Part shown: positions 1-8,566 of the stretch, piece by piece
How the letters are laid out: each line of letters opens with the position of its first letter
Numbering within the stretch: position 1 is the stretch's first letter
Assembly: GCF_039521365.1 (NCBI RefSeq)
Contig: NZ_BAAACF010000001.1
Location: 434,001 to 498,000, forward strand
DNA from: Clostridium_AW malenominatum
GTDB lineage: Bacteria; Bacillota; Clostridia; Clostridiales; Clostridiaceae
DNA length: 64,000 nt
Direction of reading: 5' to 3'
The notes under the pieces: generated by a model
Database searches by the model: none
What the model saw: the letters and a program-made list of their open reading frames with translations, nothing else
Told to the model about the DNA's origin: nothing
Made by a program: the position numbers and the translations under genes

Positions 1-772
1 AAATAATTGTTATAAGTAGTATAAGAACAGATATTATAGCAATAGTTCCACCGGGAGCGCAGTCAATATAAAAAGATAGCATTAAACCCGAGAGTATATC
101 AACAAATCCGAATAATATTGAAAGAAAAAAAGTTTGCTTAAAACCTTTCCTAAGTTGTAATGCAGTAGCAACAGGAATTGCAATTATTGATGAAATAACT
201 AGTATTCCCATTATTCTTATTGACAGTGAAATGGTAGCACCAACTAAGAGAGAAAATATGTAATTTATAAATTTTACATTTATTCCTATAACTTTGGCAC
301 CCTCTTCATCAAAGGTTATATAAAGTAATTTATTATATAAATAGTATAATAGAAATAAAGAAATTAAGCTTAATATAAACATAGTTAAAAGATCTAATTT
401 AGAAACAGTTAATATGCTTCCGTATAAAAATGAATTTACATTACCTTTAGTTTTGCCAGAACTTATTAAAGTTATAGCAACTCCAACGCTTAAAGTCATT
501 ATTATAACAAGAATTATTTCTTCATATTTTTTATAGTAATTTCTCAATAATTCAATTAGCAAAGCACAAATAGAAGTAAATATGAAAGCGGATAATATAG
601 GATTAAAATTAACTATTAAACCTATGGCTACCCCAGCAAAAGAAGCATGAGATAAGGCATCGCCCATGGTGGAATATCTTTTTAAAACTAAAAAAGTTCC
701 AACGGAAGGACATATAATTGAAATAAGTAATGTAGCAATAATAGCATTTTGTATAAAAGAGTATTGTAGCAT
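1..772 (-). CDS. znuB: Zinc/manganese-type ABC transporter permease (partial, 3' end off window)
   Basis: Membrane permease of an ABC-3 family metal importer. Reading leftwards from an ATG at 772, preceded by AAGGAGA, the frame stays open to base 1, about 257 codons, nearly the full family length. The product begins MLQYSFIQNAIIATL and has the family-typical cytoplasmic stretch RYSTMGDALSHASFAG; several hydrophobic membrane segments follow, and the visible end reads PGGTIAIISVLILLI. It lies 10 bases downstream of the ATPase gene in the same orientation, so the two form one transcript. Zinc rather than manganese is inferred from the His-rich loop of the neighbouring binding protein. Confidence 0.9.
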   Translation of the reverse strand, partial: MLQYSFIQNAIIATLLISIICPSVGTFLVLKRYSTMGDALSHASFAGVAIGLIVNFNPILSAFIFTSICALLIELLRNYYKKYEEIILVIIMTLSVGVAITLISSGKTKGNVNSFLYGSILTVSKLDLLTMFILSLISLFLLYYLYNKLLYITFDEEGAKVIGINVKFINYIFSLLVGATISLSIRIMGILVISSIIAIPVATALQLRKGFKQTFFLSILFGFVDILSGLMLSFYIDCAPGGTIAIISVLILLITII

Positions 773-782
773 GAAATTCTCC

Positions 783-1439
783 TTAATCTAATATTATATG
801 ATTTTTTGACAAATAGTCTTGAACATTATGTAAAGTAACGTCTCCTTTACACATTTCAAGAATTTCTGTAGAATTTTCTATAACTGGTTTCAAATTGTGC
901 TCTACAGAAATTATTGTAACAGAATGAACTCTATTAATATGTTTAAGAAAGCCATATATTTCATTTTGACTTTTTAAATCTACTCCAGTGGAAGGTTCAT
1001 CTAATATTAATAAATCAGGTTGACCAATTAATGCTCTAGCAATAAAAACCTTTTGTTGTTGTCCTCCAGATAAGTTTCCAATTAAAGAGTTTTTTAATTG
1101 AGTTATTCCTAGTTGTTCTAAACATTGATAAACTATTTTTTTATCTTTAATTTTCAAATTAGCAGCGTGACATTTCATTATCTCGTAAACAGTGATAGGA
1201 AATTCAGAATTATAGTTGCCTCTTTGAGGAACGTAACCAATATTATTACTAGTAACTTTTATGCTACCTTCATTAGGCTTTAAAAGTCCCAAAATTAGCT
1301 TTAATAAAGTGCTTTTATAACTACCATTTTCACCTACTATAGATGTATATGAGCCTTCGGTTATTTTAAAATTTAAGTTATTTAACATATAAGGTTTTAT
1401 TCCATTATAGGAAAATGAAATGTTATCAATATGTATCAT
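783..1439 (-). CDS. znuC: Zinc-type ABC transporter ATP-binding protein
   Basis: Cytoplasmic ATPase that powers the metal importer. Walker A is present as GENGSYKST, where the family usually has GPNGAGKST, so a Ser and Tyr replace the common Ala/Gly pair. The ABC signature LSGGQQQK, Walker B LLILDEP and the switch His (VEHN) are intact. The frame could open at 1472, but the start at 1439 (MIHIDNISFSY) has GGAGGG six bases upstream and matches the family N-terminus, giving 218 residues. It leads the znuC-znuB transcript, divergent from the binding-protein gene, with a palindromic operator between them. Confidence 0.92.
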   Translation of the reverse strand: MIHIDNISFSYNGIKPYMLNNLNFKITEGSYTSIVGENGSYKSTLLKLILGLLKPNEGSIKVTSNNIGYVPQRGNYNSEFPITVYEIMKCHAANLKIKDKKIVYQCLEQLGITQLKNSLIGNLSGGQQQKVFIARALIGQPDLLILDEPSTGVDLKSQNEIYGFLKHINRVHSVTIISVEHNLKPVIENSTEILEMCKGDVTLHNVQDYLSKNHIILD

Positions 1440-1484
1440 AATACCCTCCAAAAATAGTTCTAACATTAACATTATATACCTATA

Positions 1485-1499
1485 TGCAAATTATTTGCA
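1485..1499. promoter_or_regulatory. Fur-family-type 7-1-7 operator, znuCB side
   Basis: Perfect inverted repeat TGCAAAT-T-ATTTGCA. The 7-1-7 architecture is that of Fur/Zur/PerR operators, and the flanking genes are a zinc-type importer, so a Zur-like repressor is the inferred ligand. A second copy lies at 1562-1576. Confidence 0.7.
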
Positions 1500-1518
1500 A
1501 TATAATTGTATTATATAC

Positions 1519-1547
1519 TTGACTTTGGAAATAATTAATAATAATAT
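1519..1547 (+). promoter_or_regulatory. Sigma-A promoter of the zinc-binding lipoprotein gene
   Basis: TTGACT at 1519-1524, a 17-base spacer and TAATAT at 1542-1547. The predicted transcript start is near 1554, just before the second operator at 1562-1576, so a bound repressor would block this promoter. Confidence 0.7.
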
Positions 1548-1561
1548 GTATATGTAACAAA

Positions 1562-1576
1562 TGCAAATGATTTGCA
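1562..1576. promoter_or_regulatory. Fur-family-type 7-1-7 operator, znuA side
   Basis: Perfect inverted repeat TGCAAAT-G-ATTTGCA, identical to the copy at 1485-1499 except for the centre base. It lies between the -10 box and the ribosome site of the lipoprotein gene. Confidence 0.7.
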
Positions 1577-1600
1577 ATATAAACATTTCGGGAGGAAAGT

Positions 1601-2518
1601 ATGAAGAAAAGAATTTTAACAGGATTTATCATAATTTTTTTGTTTTCGTTAATGGGATGTGAGAGTAAAAAGGTATCTACAGAAAAGAATGATAGTTCAA
1701 AAATAAATGTAGTAGTTACATTCAATCCATTAAGGGAATTAGCTGAATACATAGGTGGAGAAAAAATTAATATAAGTACAATTATTCCAGATGGAACAGA
1801 AGCTCATGATTTTGAGTTAAAAGCAAAAGACCTAGCTAATATTAAAAATTCTAATATATTTATATATAATGGGTTTGACATGGAAAACTGGGTAGATAAA
1901 ATATTAGATACCATGGATGGAAAAACTATAGTGGTTGAAGCATCAAAGGGAGCTGAACCTATAATGGTTGTAGAAAGTGAGCACCATGAGGATGAGGATG
2001 ACCACAATCACGGTCAATATGATCCTCATACTTGGTTAGGAGTAACTACTGCTTTAGTTCAAGCTAACAATATAAAAGATGCATTAATCAAAGCAGATAG
2101 CGCAAATAAAGAATATTATGAAGAAAATTTCCAAAAGTTTAAAAAGGATGCGGATGCTTTATTAAGTGAATATAGGGAGAAATTTGACTCTTTAAAAAAT
2201 AAAAGTTTTGTTACTAGTCACGCCGCTTTCGGTTATTTTTGTAGAGATTTCGGACTAAAGCAGAACAGTGTAGAAGGGGTCTTTGCTGAAGGGGAACCTA
2301 CTCCTAAAAAAATGGCTGAGTTAATAGATTATTGTAAGAAAAATAATATAAGAGCTATCTTTGTAGAAGAAAATATAAGCACAAAAGTATCGGAAACCTT
2401 AGCAAAGGAAGTAGGTGCAGAGGTTAAAGTAATTCATACTTTAGAAAGCAAAGGCGACAAAAATTATATAGAGTCTATGAGAGAGAATTTAGAAATAGTC
2501 TATGAAAATTTGAAATAA
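1601..2518 (+). CDS. znuA: Zinc ABC transporter substrate-binding lipoprotein
   Basis: Extracellular zinc receptor of the importer encoded divergently. The first 20 residues form a lipoprotein signal peptide ending in LMGC, so Cys20 should be lipidated. The mature part has the cluster A-I metal-binding fold, with GTEAHDFE supplying the first ligand His, and a His/Asp-rich loop (HHEDEDDHNHG) typical of zinc rather than manganese receptors, followed by DPHTW. Further ligands are expected at TSHAAFGYF and near FVEEN. Length 305 matches the family. GGAGGAAAG precedes the ATG. The two 7-1-7 operators imply induction under zinc shortage. Confidence 0.93.
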   Translation: MKKRILTGFIIIFLFSLMGCESKKVSTEKNDSSKINVVVTFNPLRELAEYIGGEKINISTIIPDGTEAHDFELKAKDLANIKNSNIFIYNGFDMENWVDKILDTMDGKTIVVEASKGAEPIMVVESEHHEDEDDHNHGQYDPHTWLGVTTALVQANNIKDALIKADSANKEYYEENFQKFKKDADALLSEYREKFDSLKNKSFVTSHAAFGYFCRDFGLKQNSVEGVFAEGEPTPKKMAELIDYCKKNNIRAIFVEENISTKVSETLAKEVGAEVKVIHTLESKGDKNYIESMRENLEIVYENLK

Positions 2519-2606
2519 TTGCATTTTAAAATTCCTTCTAAAAGTAGTATACTTATGATATAAAGTTGATAATCATGGGATAAAATATTAATTAGAAGGA
2601 GGGAAT

Positions 2607-3014
2607 TTGTTGGCTAGATGTGAAGTATGCGGCAAAAAAGCCGAAATACATCATATAGTTAATAGATGCCAGGGAGGAATAGACTTCGATTTAAACTACA
2701 AATATTTATGTTCTGAGCATCATAGAGGGGAGAATGGTCCTCATAAGAATTGGAAGATAGACTTACAATACAAGCTAGAGATGCAAGAAAATTTATGTGA
2801 AATATTATTAAAAGATTTTTATAATTTAGAAGAAATTTCATATATACTCCATATTAATAAAAATAAGACTAAAAAAATAATGAAGCATTCTAAAGTTTAT
2901 AAAGAAGGATATAAAAAAGAAGATATAATATTTAAACTTATGGGAAATGAGTTATACGAATTAAATATGTTAGCGGATTATAATGATGAATTTATACCGC
3001 TATTTGTTGGATAA
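2607..3014 (+). CDS. Small HNH-type zinc-finger nuclease-like protein
   Basis: 135 residues. The N-terminal half has the treble-clef HNH pattern: CEVCGK, then HHIVNRCQGG, then LCSEHHRGENGPH, supplying metal-binding Cys and the HH and N/H catalytic positions. The C-terminal half is helical and basic, with a helix-turn-helix-like run (ISYILHINKNKTKKIM). It starts with TTG; two adjacent TTG codons (2607 and 2610) are possible, and the AAGGAGGG at 2596-2603 is better spaced for 2610. No methylase or toxin partner is adjacent, so a restriction role is not supported. A DNA-acting role is inferred from the fold only. Confidence 0.75.
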   Translation: MLARCEVCGKKAEIHHIVNRCQGGIDFDLNYKYLCSEHHRGENGPHKNWKIDLQYKLEMQENLCEILLKDFYNLEEISYILHINKNKTKKIMKHSKVYKEGYKKEDIIFKLMGNELYELNMLADYNDEFIPLFVG

Positions 3015-3038
3015 GATGCCTTATGGGGCATCTTTTTT
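3014..3038 (+). terminator. Rho-independent terminator after the HNH gene
   Basis: AGATGCC and GGCATCT pair around a six-base loop, followed by a run of six T. It overlaps the stop codon. Confidence 0.85.
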
Positions 3039-3064
3039 GTTTTACTATTTGAAATTAGGGAAAA

Positions 3065-3084
3065 CTAATTATATATATAATTAG
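3065..3084. repeat. 20-bp AT-rich perfect palindrome
   Basis: CTAATTATAT followed directly by its reverse complement, ending just before the ribosome site of the next gene. It could be an operator or a weak hairpin that influences translation. Confidence 0.5.
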
Positions 3085-3099
3085 AATGGAGGAAAAGTT

Positions 3100-4077
3100 T
3101 TGATTAAACAAATACTAAACCCTGACCTATTTCATAAAAAATCTAGAAGAAAAAGTTATTTTGAAGGATGGTATTTTAAATTAGTAGATAAAGAAGAAAA
3201 AAATTCTTATGTGTTCATACCAGGAATATTTTATAGCAAAGATGACAACTATTCCCATGCATTTATTCAAGTCCTTTGCGGAGAGGAAGTTCTATATTAT
3301 TACAATAAATATTCTAAAGAAAGTTTTAAATGGAGCAATAATAAATTTTTAATTAACATAGAAAAAAATATTTTTTCAGCCAAAGGAATTCAACTAGATA
3401 TAAATAATGAAAATATTAATGTAGAGGGAAAAATTTTATTTAAAGACCTAGTCAAATGGCCAGATAGTAAATTAAATCCTGGAAGCATGGGTTTTTATAA
3501 TTACATTCAGTTTATGCAATGTTATAGCCAAGTTTCTTCCATAGACATGAATCTTCAAGGATATTTAAACATTAATGATAGAAAGATAAACTTTACAGGT
3601 GGAAAAGGATATATTGAAAAAAATTGGGGAAGGGATTTTCCGTATGCTTGGATATGGGTCCAATGTAATAACTTTAGCAATAATACTTCTCTTACCTGTT
3701 CCATAGGTCAAGTACCTTTTTTACTAGGAAGTTTTGATGGATTTTTAATAGGAGTTCTAATTGAGGACACTTTTCATAAGTTTACTACAATTAATGGAAG
3801 CAATTTAAGAACTTGGTGGAAAAATGGGGATTTTATAATGGAATGTAGGAACAAAAAGTATACTTTACACATAATTACTGAAACAAATAAAGAGGACTAT
3901 GTTATTTGTAATGCCCCGAGGGAAGATAAAATGATACCTTTAGCTAAAGAAACTTTAAAGGGAAAGGTATTTATAAAATTAATATGCAATAGAACTGGTT
4001 CTACTATTTATGAAGATATGGGAATATGTGCAGGAATAGAATATGGTGGAAGAGTAGAAGAACTCATAAAAAATTAA
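3100..4077 (+). CDS. Tocopherol cyclase-family protein
   Basis: 325 residues with the tocopherol-cyclase/AttH-like features FEGWYFK near residue 21 and IEKNWGRDFPYAWIWVQ near residue 175, plus many beta-strand segments. The plant family cyclises quinol lipids; bacterial members are of unknown substrate, and this organism is unlikely to make tocopherol. There is no signal peptide or membrane span, so it is probably cytoplasmic. The start is TTG with GGAGGA seven bases upstream. It stands alone between a terminator and a small peptide gene. The specific reaction cannot be assigned. Confidence 0.75.
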   Translation: MIKQILNPDLFHKKSRRKSYFEGWYFKLVDKEEKNSYVFIPGIFYSKDDNYSHAFIQVLCGEEVLYYYNKYSKESFKWSNNKFLINIEKNIFSAKGIQLDINNENINVEGKILFKDLVKWPDSKLNPGSMGFYNYIQFMQCYSQVSSIDMNLQGYLNINDRKINFTGGKGYIEKNWGRDFPYAWIWVQCNNFSNNTSLTCSIGQVPFLLGSFDGFLIGVLIEDTFHKFTTINGSNLRTWWKNGDFIMECRNKKYTLHIITETNKEDYVICNAPREDKMIPLAKETLKGKVFIKLICNRTGSTIYEDMGICAGIEYGGRVEELIKN

Positions 4078-4124
4078 ATAATGGTTACATTATATTTGTA
4101 AAACAATTTAAGGAGGAGACTTCT

Positions 4125-4271
4125 ATGTCACACAAAAATAATAAAAATAGTAAAAATAATAAAAAAGCAGGGCAAAAAACTAAAAAAGAATTAACAAAAA
4201 TGAGAGTAGAGACTGCAAATGAAATTGGTGTTTCAAATGAATCTAAAAAATTAGGTAAGAATGAAAAATAA
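4125..4271 (+). CDS. 48-aa basic peptide resembling a truncated alpha/beta spore protein
   Basis: A short gene with AGGAGGAG upstream of its ATG. The first 20 residues are almost only Lys, Asn and Ser; the rest includes KMRVETANEIGV, which resembles the conserved KYEIANEFGV segment of alpha/beta-type small acid-soluble spore proteins. The second conserved SASP block is missing. DNA binding in the spore is therefore only a suggestion. A longer frame opening at 4026 overlaps the previous gene and lacks a ribosome site, so it was not used. A strong hairpin follows. Confidence 0.6.
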   Translation: MSHKNNKNSKNNKKAGQKTKKELTKMRVETANEIGVSNESKKLGKNEK

Positions 4272-4276
4272 AGTTT

Positions 4277-4294
4277 AGGCCCCTAAAGGGGCCT
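4277..4294. terminator. Strong GC hairpin between convergent genes
   Basis: AGGCCCC-TAAA-GGGGCCT, seven perfect pairs with a four-base loop. It lies between the spore-protein-like peptide (plus) and the hemerythrin gene (minus). T tracts are weak on both sides, so termination is inferred. Confidence 0.6.
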
Positions 4295-4297
4295 GTC

Positions 4298-4711
4298 CTA
4301 ATAAATACCTTTATTATTTAAAAACTCTTTATACCCCATATCAGTTTTTAATATATGATTTCCAATCCAATCTAAAATGAAAGTAAGTAAATCCATGGAA
4401 ACCTTTTTCTGATTTAAATCCATATATTCTTCATCTATACTTGTTACTTTTTTTATAAAAGCTTCATGTTGCTTTTTATGTTCTTCTATATTTTCATAGC
4501 CGTGTAGTTTTAAAAGGTTTTCCTCGAATTCAAAGTGATAAATTGTATAGTTTCTTAGCTCTTCTAAGGTTTTGACAATTTCATCAAAACGGTCATATTT
4601 CTGAGATAAAGATACTATAGTATAGAGTTTGTTACCTAATTCGAATAGGTTTTTATGTTGTAAGTCAATTTCGCTAACATTACAACTATACTCATCCTTC
4701 CAGTTAAACAA
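4298..4711 (-). CDS. Bacteriohemerythrin
   Basis: 137-residue cytoplasmic four-helix di-iron protein that binds O2 reversibly. The full ligand set is visible: His19, His59, Glu63, His78, His82, His119 and Asp124, with the diagnostic HFEFEE and HKKQH segments. Family length matches. The start is TTG with GGAGGG six bases upstream. In an anaerobe it is expected to scavenge or sense oxygen. It is monocistronic and faces the peptide gene across a hairpin. Confidence 0.93.
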   Translation of the reverse strand: MFNWKDEYSCNVSEIDLQHKNLFELGNKLYTIVSLSQKYDRFDEIVKTLEELRNYTIYHFEFEENLLKLHGYENIEEHKKQHEAFIKKVTSIDEEYMDLNQKKVSMDLLTFILDWIGNHILKTDMGYKEFLNNKGIY

Positions 4712-4796
4712 AATAATCCCTCCAAAATGTTTTTATTTTATTTTATTATAATATAATTTATTGAATAAAACAAATATGCTTTCTTTGCAAAAACAC

Positions 4797-4825
4797 TTGA
4801 CTACCGTAGACGAACAATATAATAT
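4797..4825 (+). promoter_or_regulatory. Sigma-A promoter of the threonine operon
   Basis: TTGACT at 4797-4802, 17 bases, TAATAT at 4820-4825. The leader before thrC is only about 25-30 bases, so there is no room for a T-box or riboswitch. Confidence 0.7.
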
Positions 4826-4858
4826 ATAAATTATAGTATTTATTCTGAGGTGATAATA

Positions 4859-6334
4859 ATGGAAATTCTATATAAAAGTACAAGAGGCAAGGAAAAAGTA
4901 AGAGCTAGCGAAGCTATTATTAATGGACTAGCTTCTGATGGGGGACTATATATTCCTACTATAATTCCTAAGATTGATTTGTCTTATGATGAATTAATAA
5001 AGTTTGACTACAGAGAGCTAGCTATGTACATATTAAAGAAGTATCTTACAGATTTTTCAGAAGAAGAAATATCCTATTGTGTAAATAACGCATACAATGA
5101 TAAATTTGAAAGAGAAGAAATTGCTCCTTTGGTAAAAAAGGGAGATGAATATTATTTAGAATTATATCATGGAAGAACTCTAGCTTTTAAAGACATGGCG
5201 CTATCAATATTACCTTATTTGATGAAGGTAGCCTGTAAAAAGCTTAATATCAAAGATGAAATAGTAATATTGACAGCAACGTCAGGAGATACTGGTAAGG
5301 CTGCTCTAGAAGGATTTGCAGGAATACCAGGGTTTAGAATAATAGTTTTCTATCCTGAAAATGGAGTTAGCCATATACAAAAGCTTCAAATGGTAACGCA
5401 AAAGGAGGAAAATACGTTAGTCTTTGGTATCAAAGGGAATTTTGATGATGCGCAAAGTGGTGTAAAGGAAATATTTGAAGATAAGAACTTTAATGAATCA
5501 TTAAAAGAAGAAGGCTACATACTTTCTTCAGCTAACTCAATAAATATAGGAAGGTTAATACCTCAAATTATATATTACGTTTATTCATATATAAGTATGA
5601 TTAAAAAGGGTTATATTTCTAAGGGACAAGAAATTAATGTTTCAGTACCAACGGGTAACTTTGGAAATATTTTAGCAGGTTTTTATGCTAAATCTATGGG
5701 AATTCCCATAAATAAGTTGATATGTGCTTCTAATGAAAATAATGTACTTTGGGAATTTTTTAATGATGGAAGTTATAATAAAAACAGAGATTTTAAAGTG
5801 ACTGTTTCTCCTTCTATGGATATATTAGTTTCTAGTAATTTAGAAAGGCTTTTATACAACATAAGTGATGAAAAGACAGTGAAAAACATGATGGAGGACT
5901 TAAAAAGAAAAGGAGAATATACTCTTTCTGAGAGCATGATTTCATCTCTAAAGGACTTTTATTCTAGTTTTGCAACGGATAAGGAAACCTATGAAGCTGT
6001 AAAGAAAATGTATGAAAAAAACTTATACCTAATGGATACTCATACTGCAGTGGCATATAAAGCCTATAAAGATTATAGTGAAACCACAAAAGATGAGAAA
6101 AAGACCATAATAGTAAGTACGGCAAGTCCTTTTAAATTTAATAAAGATATTTGCAAAGGATTAGGTATAGATGAAGAAATTGAAGATTTTAGACTGATAG
6201 AAAAACTATCTGCTTATACAGGGGTAGAGATTCCTATATCTTTAAAAATCTTAGAAAGTTCTCCTGTGGTTCATAAGTTATCTTGCAGCAAAAGTGAAAT
6301 GAGAGAGAGTATAAAAAAATATTTAAGAGTATAG
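4859..6334 (+). CDS. thrC: Threonine synthase
   Basis: PLP enzyme converting O-phosphohomoserine to threonine, last step of the pathway. It has the family N-terminus (EILYKSTRG), HGRTLAFKDMALS with the PLP lysine, TATSGDTGKAALEGF and the phosphate-binding VPTGNFGNILAG. An upstream in-frame GTG at 4850 sits inside the GAGGTGA ribosome site, so the ATG at 4859 is preferred, giving 491 residues. It belongs to the long thrC subfamily. First gene of thrC-thrB-aspartokinase-hom; thrB follows after nine bases. Confidence 0.96.
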   Translation: MEILYKSTRGKEKVRASEAIINGLASDGGLYIPTIIPKIDLSYDELIKFDYRELAMYILKKYLTDFSEEEISYCVNNAYNDKFEREEIAPLVKKGDEYYLELYHGRTLAFKDMALSILPYLMKVACKKLNIKDEIVILTATSGDTGKAALEGFAGIPGFRIIVFYPENGVSHIQKLQMVTQKEENTLVFGIKGNFDDAQSGVKEIFEDKNFNESLKEEGYILSSANSINIGRLIPQIIYYVYSYISMIKKGYISKGQEINVSVPTGNFGNILAGFYAKSMGIPINKLICASNENNVLWEFFNDGSYNKNRDFKVTVSPSMDILVSSNLERLLYNISDEKTVKNMMEDLKRKGEYTLSESMISSLKDFYSSFATDKETYEAVKKMYEKNLYLMDTHTAVAYKAYKDYSETTKDEKKTIIVSTASPFKFNKDICKGLGIDEEIEDFRLIEKLSAYTGVEIPISLKILESSPVVHKLSCSKSEMRESIKKYLRV

Positions 6335-6343
6335 GTGAGGTTT

Positions 6344-7204
6344 ATGATAGAAGTAATTGTACCTGCTACTAGTGCTAATTTAGGACCAGGATTTGATTGT
6401 TTAGGAGTAGCATTTAATTTTTACAATAAATTTTATATAGAGGAAAGCAAAGAATTTGTGGACAATGATGATAACTTAGTTAATTTAAGTGCACAAAAGG
6501 TGTTTAACAAATTTGGTTATAAAGAAAAATATCTTAATATTAAAATTGAGGGAAATATTCCTCAATCTAGAGGACTGGGAAGTAGTGCCACTTGTATTGT
6601 AGCTGGAATAATGGGGGCAAATAAAATTTTAGGAGATATTTTAAGTCAAGATGAAATCATAAAAATTGCTACAGAAATCGAAGGACATCCAGATAACGTT
6701 ACACCAGCTATAGTGGGAGGGCTTACTGCAGCTATAATGAATGAAGATAGGGTGTATTATGAAAAACTCATATTAAGAAAAGGTATAAAATTTATTTCCC
6801 TTACACCAGACTTTAAATTATCCACTAGTGATGCCAGAAAGGTTTTACCTAAGGAAGTTTCCTATAAAGATGCAATTTTCAATGTAGGTAGAGTTGCTTT
6901 AACTATGGGAGCTTTAGCAAATGGAAACTTTGAGCAATTGAGGATTAGTTGTGAGGATAAATTACATCAACCTTATAGAAGTAGGCTCATAAGAAACTAT
7001 GATAAAATAATAAGTAAGTGTAAGGAGCTAAATAGCTTAGGAGTATTTTTAAGCGGTGCAGGACCAACAATAATGGCATTAATAGAAGAAGGAAATGACC
7101 ATTTCTTAGAAGAAATAGAGAATTATTTAAATACTTTAGAGGATTTTTGGAAAGTGAGAGAACTGAATATAGACAATTTAGGAACTAGAGTTAATATATT
7201 ATAA
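6344..7204 (+). CDS. thrB: Homoserine kinase
   Basis: GHMP-family kinase phosphorylating homoserine to O-phosphohomoserine, the substrate of ThrC. Visible motifs: PATSANLGPGFDCLG at the N-terminus, the ATP loop PQSRGLGSSATC near residue 84, EGHPDNVTPA, and the C-terminal SGAGPT. The ATG at 6344 is preferred over a GTG at 6335 that lies within the AGGTGAGG ribosome site; the product is 286 residues. It is nine bases downstream of thrC and should be cotranslated with it. Confidence 0.96.
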   Translation: MIEVIVPATSANLGPGFDCLGVAFNFYNKFYIEESKEFVDNDDNLVNLSAQKVFNKFGYKEKYLNIKIEGNIPQSRGLGSSATCIVAGIMGANKILGDILSQDEIIKIATEIEGHPDNVTPAIVGGLTAAIMNEDRVYYEKLILRKGIKFISLTPDFKLSTSDARKVLPKEVSYKDAIFNVGRVALTMGALANGNFEQLRISCEDKLHQPYRSRLIRNYDKIISKCKELNSLGVFLSGAGPTIMALIEEGNDHFLEEIENYLNTLEDFWKVRELNIDNLGTRVNIL

Positions 7205-7229
7205 AAGATATAAAAGTGAGGTAATGAAT

Positions 7230-8546
7230 ATGAGAGATATTATAGTAGCAAAATTTGGCGGAAGTTCACTAGCAGATAGTAAGCAATTTGAAAAGGTGAA
7301 AAACATTATAGAAGATAATAAAAATAGAAAATTTATTGTTCCTTCAGCTCCAGGAAAAAGAAATAAAGAAGATCAAAAGATTACAGATTTACTTTACTTA
7401 TGTCATGCCCATGTACAGCAGAACATTTCCTTTGATTATTTATTTCAAATTATAAGTGATAGATATTTAGAATTGGCAAGGGAGTTAAATGTAGATGTAG
7501 ATATAAAATCACATTTACAGATTATAAAAAAGAATATTTCAGAAGGTGCTTCTGCAGATTATACTGCCAGTAGAGGTGAGTATTTGAATGGATTAATTTT
7601 AGCTAAATATTTGAACTATGAATTTATTGATCCAGCAGAAATAATTTGTTTTAAGGAAAATGGAGCTTTTAATGAAGAAAAGACTCAAATGGAGGTTAGC
7701 AAAAGATTAGAGACAATAGAACGTGGAGTCATACCAGGTTTTTATGGAGCTATGCCAAATGGTGAGATAAAAACTTTTTCTAGAGGAGGGTCAGATGTTA
7801 CAGGCGCAATTATTGCAAGAGGAGCAGGAGCGGATATATATGAAAACTGGACAGATGTTTCAGGTTTTTTAATGGCAGACCCTAGAATAGTGGAAGATCC
7901 TAAAAATATAAGTGAAATAAGCTATAGAGAATTAAGAGAATTGTCTTATATGGGGGCTACGGTTCTTCATGAAGATGCAATTTTCCCAGTTAGAAAAGCT
8001 GGTATACCAATAAATATTAAAAACACTAATAGACCTGAAGATAAAGGCACATTAATTGTAAATGATTTAGATCCTATAAGCTATAGTAAAACCATTACTG
8101 GTATAGCTGGAAAAAAAGACTTTGCGGTAATTACTATAGAAAAAAACATGATGAATGCAGAGCAGGGGTATTGTAGAAAGGTTCTTTCTATTTTAGAAGA
8201 TAATAATGTATCCTTTGAGCACATGCCATCAGGAGTTGATACTGTATCTCTAGTAATAGCACAAAGTCAATTAAATAGCAAGCTTGATAGAATTTTAAAG
8301 GAAATAGAGTTAAAATGTTGTCCAGATTCTATAGAAGTACATCCACATATGGCACAGATTGCTGTAGTTGGAAGAGGGATGTCTAGAACAATTGGTATAT
8401 CTGCTAAAATATTTATGGCTTTAGCTAAAGAAAATATAAATGTAAGAATGATTAGCCAAGGTTCAAGTGAAATAAATATAATTATTGGAGTAGAGGACAA
8501 TGATTTTGAAAGAGCTATAAAATCAATTTATAATGTATTTAATTAA
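7230..8546 (+). CDS. Aspartate kinase
   Basis: Phosphorylates aspartate, the entry step to threonine, methionine and lysine/diaminopimelate. The catalytic N-domain begins IIVAKFGGSSLAD, with SRGGSDVTGA and the WTDVSGF.MADPR segment; two C-terminal ACT domains follow from about residue 300 and should carry feedback inhibition. The ATG at 7230 has GTGAGG eight bases upstream and is favoured over 7224. Its position in the thr operon suggests the threonine-responsive isoform, but the effector is not visible. Confidence 0.95.
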   Translation: MRDIIVAKFGGSSLADSKQFEKVKNIIEDNKNRKFIVPSAPGKRNKEDQKITDLLYLCHAHVQQNISFDYLFQIISDRYLELARELNVDVDIKSHLQIIKKNISEGASADYTASRGEYLNGLILAKYLNYEFIDPAEIICFKENGAFNEEKTQMEVSKRLETIERGVIPGFYGAMPNGEIKTFSRGGSDVTGAIIARGAGADIYENWTDVSGFLMADPRIVEDPKNISEISYRELRELSYMGATVLHEDAIFPVRKAGIPINIKNTNRPEDKGTLIVNDLDPISYSKTITGIAGKKDFAVITIEKNMMNAEQGYCRKVLSILEDNNVSFEHMPSGVDTVSLVIAQSQLNSKLDRILKEIELKCCPDSIEVHPHMAQIAVVGRGMSRTIGISAKIFMALAKENINVRMISQGSSEINIIIGVEDNDFERAIKSIYNVFN

Positions 8547-8566
8547 AAGTATAAGAGGGGATTAAA

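Noticed and set aside
1480..1752. 90-aa minus-strand frame over the znu promoter region
   Set aside because: It crosses both operators and the lipoprotein signal peptide in antisense and has no ribosome site.
2607..3014. HNH protein as a homing endonuclease or part of a mobile element
   Set aside because: No intron, intein, transposase or flanking repeats are visible; it is a stand-alone gene with its own terminator.
4026..4271. 81-aa extended form of the small basic peptide
   Set aside because: It overlaps the end of the tocopherol-cyclase-like gene in another frame; the inner ATG at 4125 has a perfect AGGAGGAG.
4797..4825. TTGAC and AGACG 11 bp apart before thrC, resembling the hut SARP boxes
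   Set aside because: The order of half-sites is reversed, the gap to the -10 is wrong (about 7 bp from the second hexamer), and TTGACT here is an ordinary -35 with 17-bp spacing.
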